In this document: in pieces, positions 5,692 through 5,763 of the stretch
Position numbering within the stretch: position 1 is the stretch's first letter
Layout: the number at the start of each line of letters is the position of its first letter
Origin: DASCNA01 sp036011305
GTDB taxonomy: Bacteria > Verrucomicrobiota > Lentisphaeria > Victivallales > GWF2-38-69
DNA length: 5,763 nt
Direction of reading: 5' to 3'
Assembly (NCBI GenBank): GCA_036011305.1
Contig: DASCNA010000010.1
Coordinates: forward strand, 1 to 5,763
Notes under the pieces: generated by a model
Told to the model about the DNA's origin: nothing
Databases searched by the model: none
The model's input: only the letters and a program-made list of their open reading frames with translations
Position numbers and translations under genes: made by a program

Positions 5692-5707
5692 AATCTTAAA
5701 TAAGATT
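5692..5707. promoter_or_regulatory. Inverted repeat in the leader of the right-hand cluster
   Basis: AATCTTA-AA-TAAGATT is a perfect dyad with 7-bp arms, starting 6 nt before the ATG at 5686 and covering the position where a Shine-Dalgarno site would lie. It could be a DNA operator between promoter and start. A 2-nt RNA loop is too tight, so as a hairpin only the outer pairs would form. Regulation is inferred. Confidence 0.35.
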
Positions 5708-5731
5708 TTATTATTTTTTTATTATAATTAT

Positions 5732-5760
5732 AGTATAAAATTAAAATAAAACCTGATCAA
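5732..5760 (-). promoter_or_regulatory. Candidate promoter for the right-hand cluster
   Basis: On the - strand, TTGATC (+ strand 5755-5760) and TATACT (5732-5737) are separated by 17 nt, with two TATAAT matches just downstream of them. The expected start near 5725 gives a leader of about 39 nt containing the inverted repeat at 5692-5707. The surroundings are extremely A+T-rich, so chance matches are likely. Confidence 0.4.
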
Positions 5761-5763
5761 TAT

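Overview
This is an A+T-rich bacterial window (roughly 30% G+C by eye). Arginine is mostly AGA, coding density is high and intergenic gaps are short. Base composition and codon use would fit a low-G+C Firmicute such as a Clostridium relative, a Brachyspira-type spirochaete or a similar host-associated anaerobe. No gene here fixes the taxon. There are no rRNA or tRNA genes, CRISPR arrays, insertion sequences or phage genes.

Left part (1-1075, + strand): a complete adenosine-deaminase-family gene with all metal and catalytic motifs. It overlaps an open frame that enters from the left edge and may be the hydrophobic C-terminus of an upstream membrane protein. Middle left (2941 down to 1119, - strand): a three-gene unit in the order classical short-chain dehydrogenase (SDR), short cupin-family remnant, SGNH/GDSL-type esterase. 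It converges on the deaminase with a 43-nt gap. The cupin frame keeps the N-terminal extension of its family but stops where the barrel should begin. The 104-nt SDR-cupin gap contains a very strong Shine-Dalgarno run with an ATA where a start codon should be, so this part of the unit looks rearranged or decaying.

Centre (3133-4212, + strand): a regulator with an N-terminal XRE helix-turn-helix, a coiled coil and two PAS-like domains. It is divergent from the SDR unit. The 191-nt intergenic region holds plausible back-to-back promoters whose -35 boxes both touch one perfect 14-bp dyad (3004-3017). This suggests a simple ligand-responsive switch in which the PAS regulator controls itself and the SDR/cupin/esterase unit. 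That is inference from layout.

Right part (5686 down to 4224, - strand): three genes I do not recognise. They are a two-helix membrane protein with a cytoplasmic coiled coil, a 192-residue soluble protein starting 17 nt after it, and a four-helix membrane protein 114 nt further on. The first two very probably form an operon.

Overall this is an accessory-looking metabolic and regulatory stretch. I see no clear defence, mobile or secretion system. The most interesting points are the shared divergent operator, the truncated cupin with the orphan ribosome-binding site next to it, a repeated intergenic palindrome, and the unassigned gene cluster.
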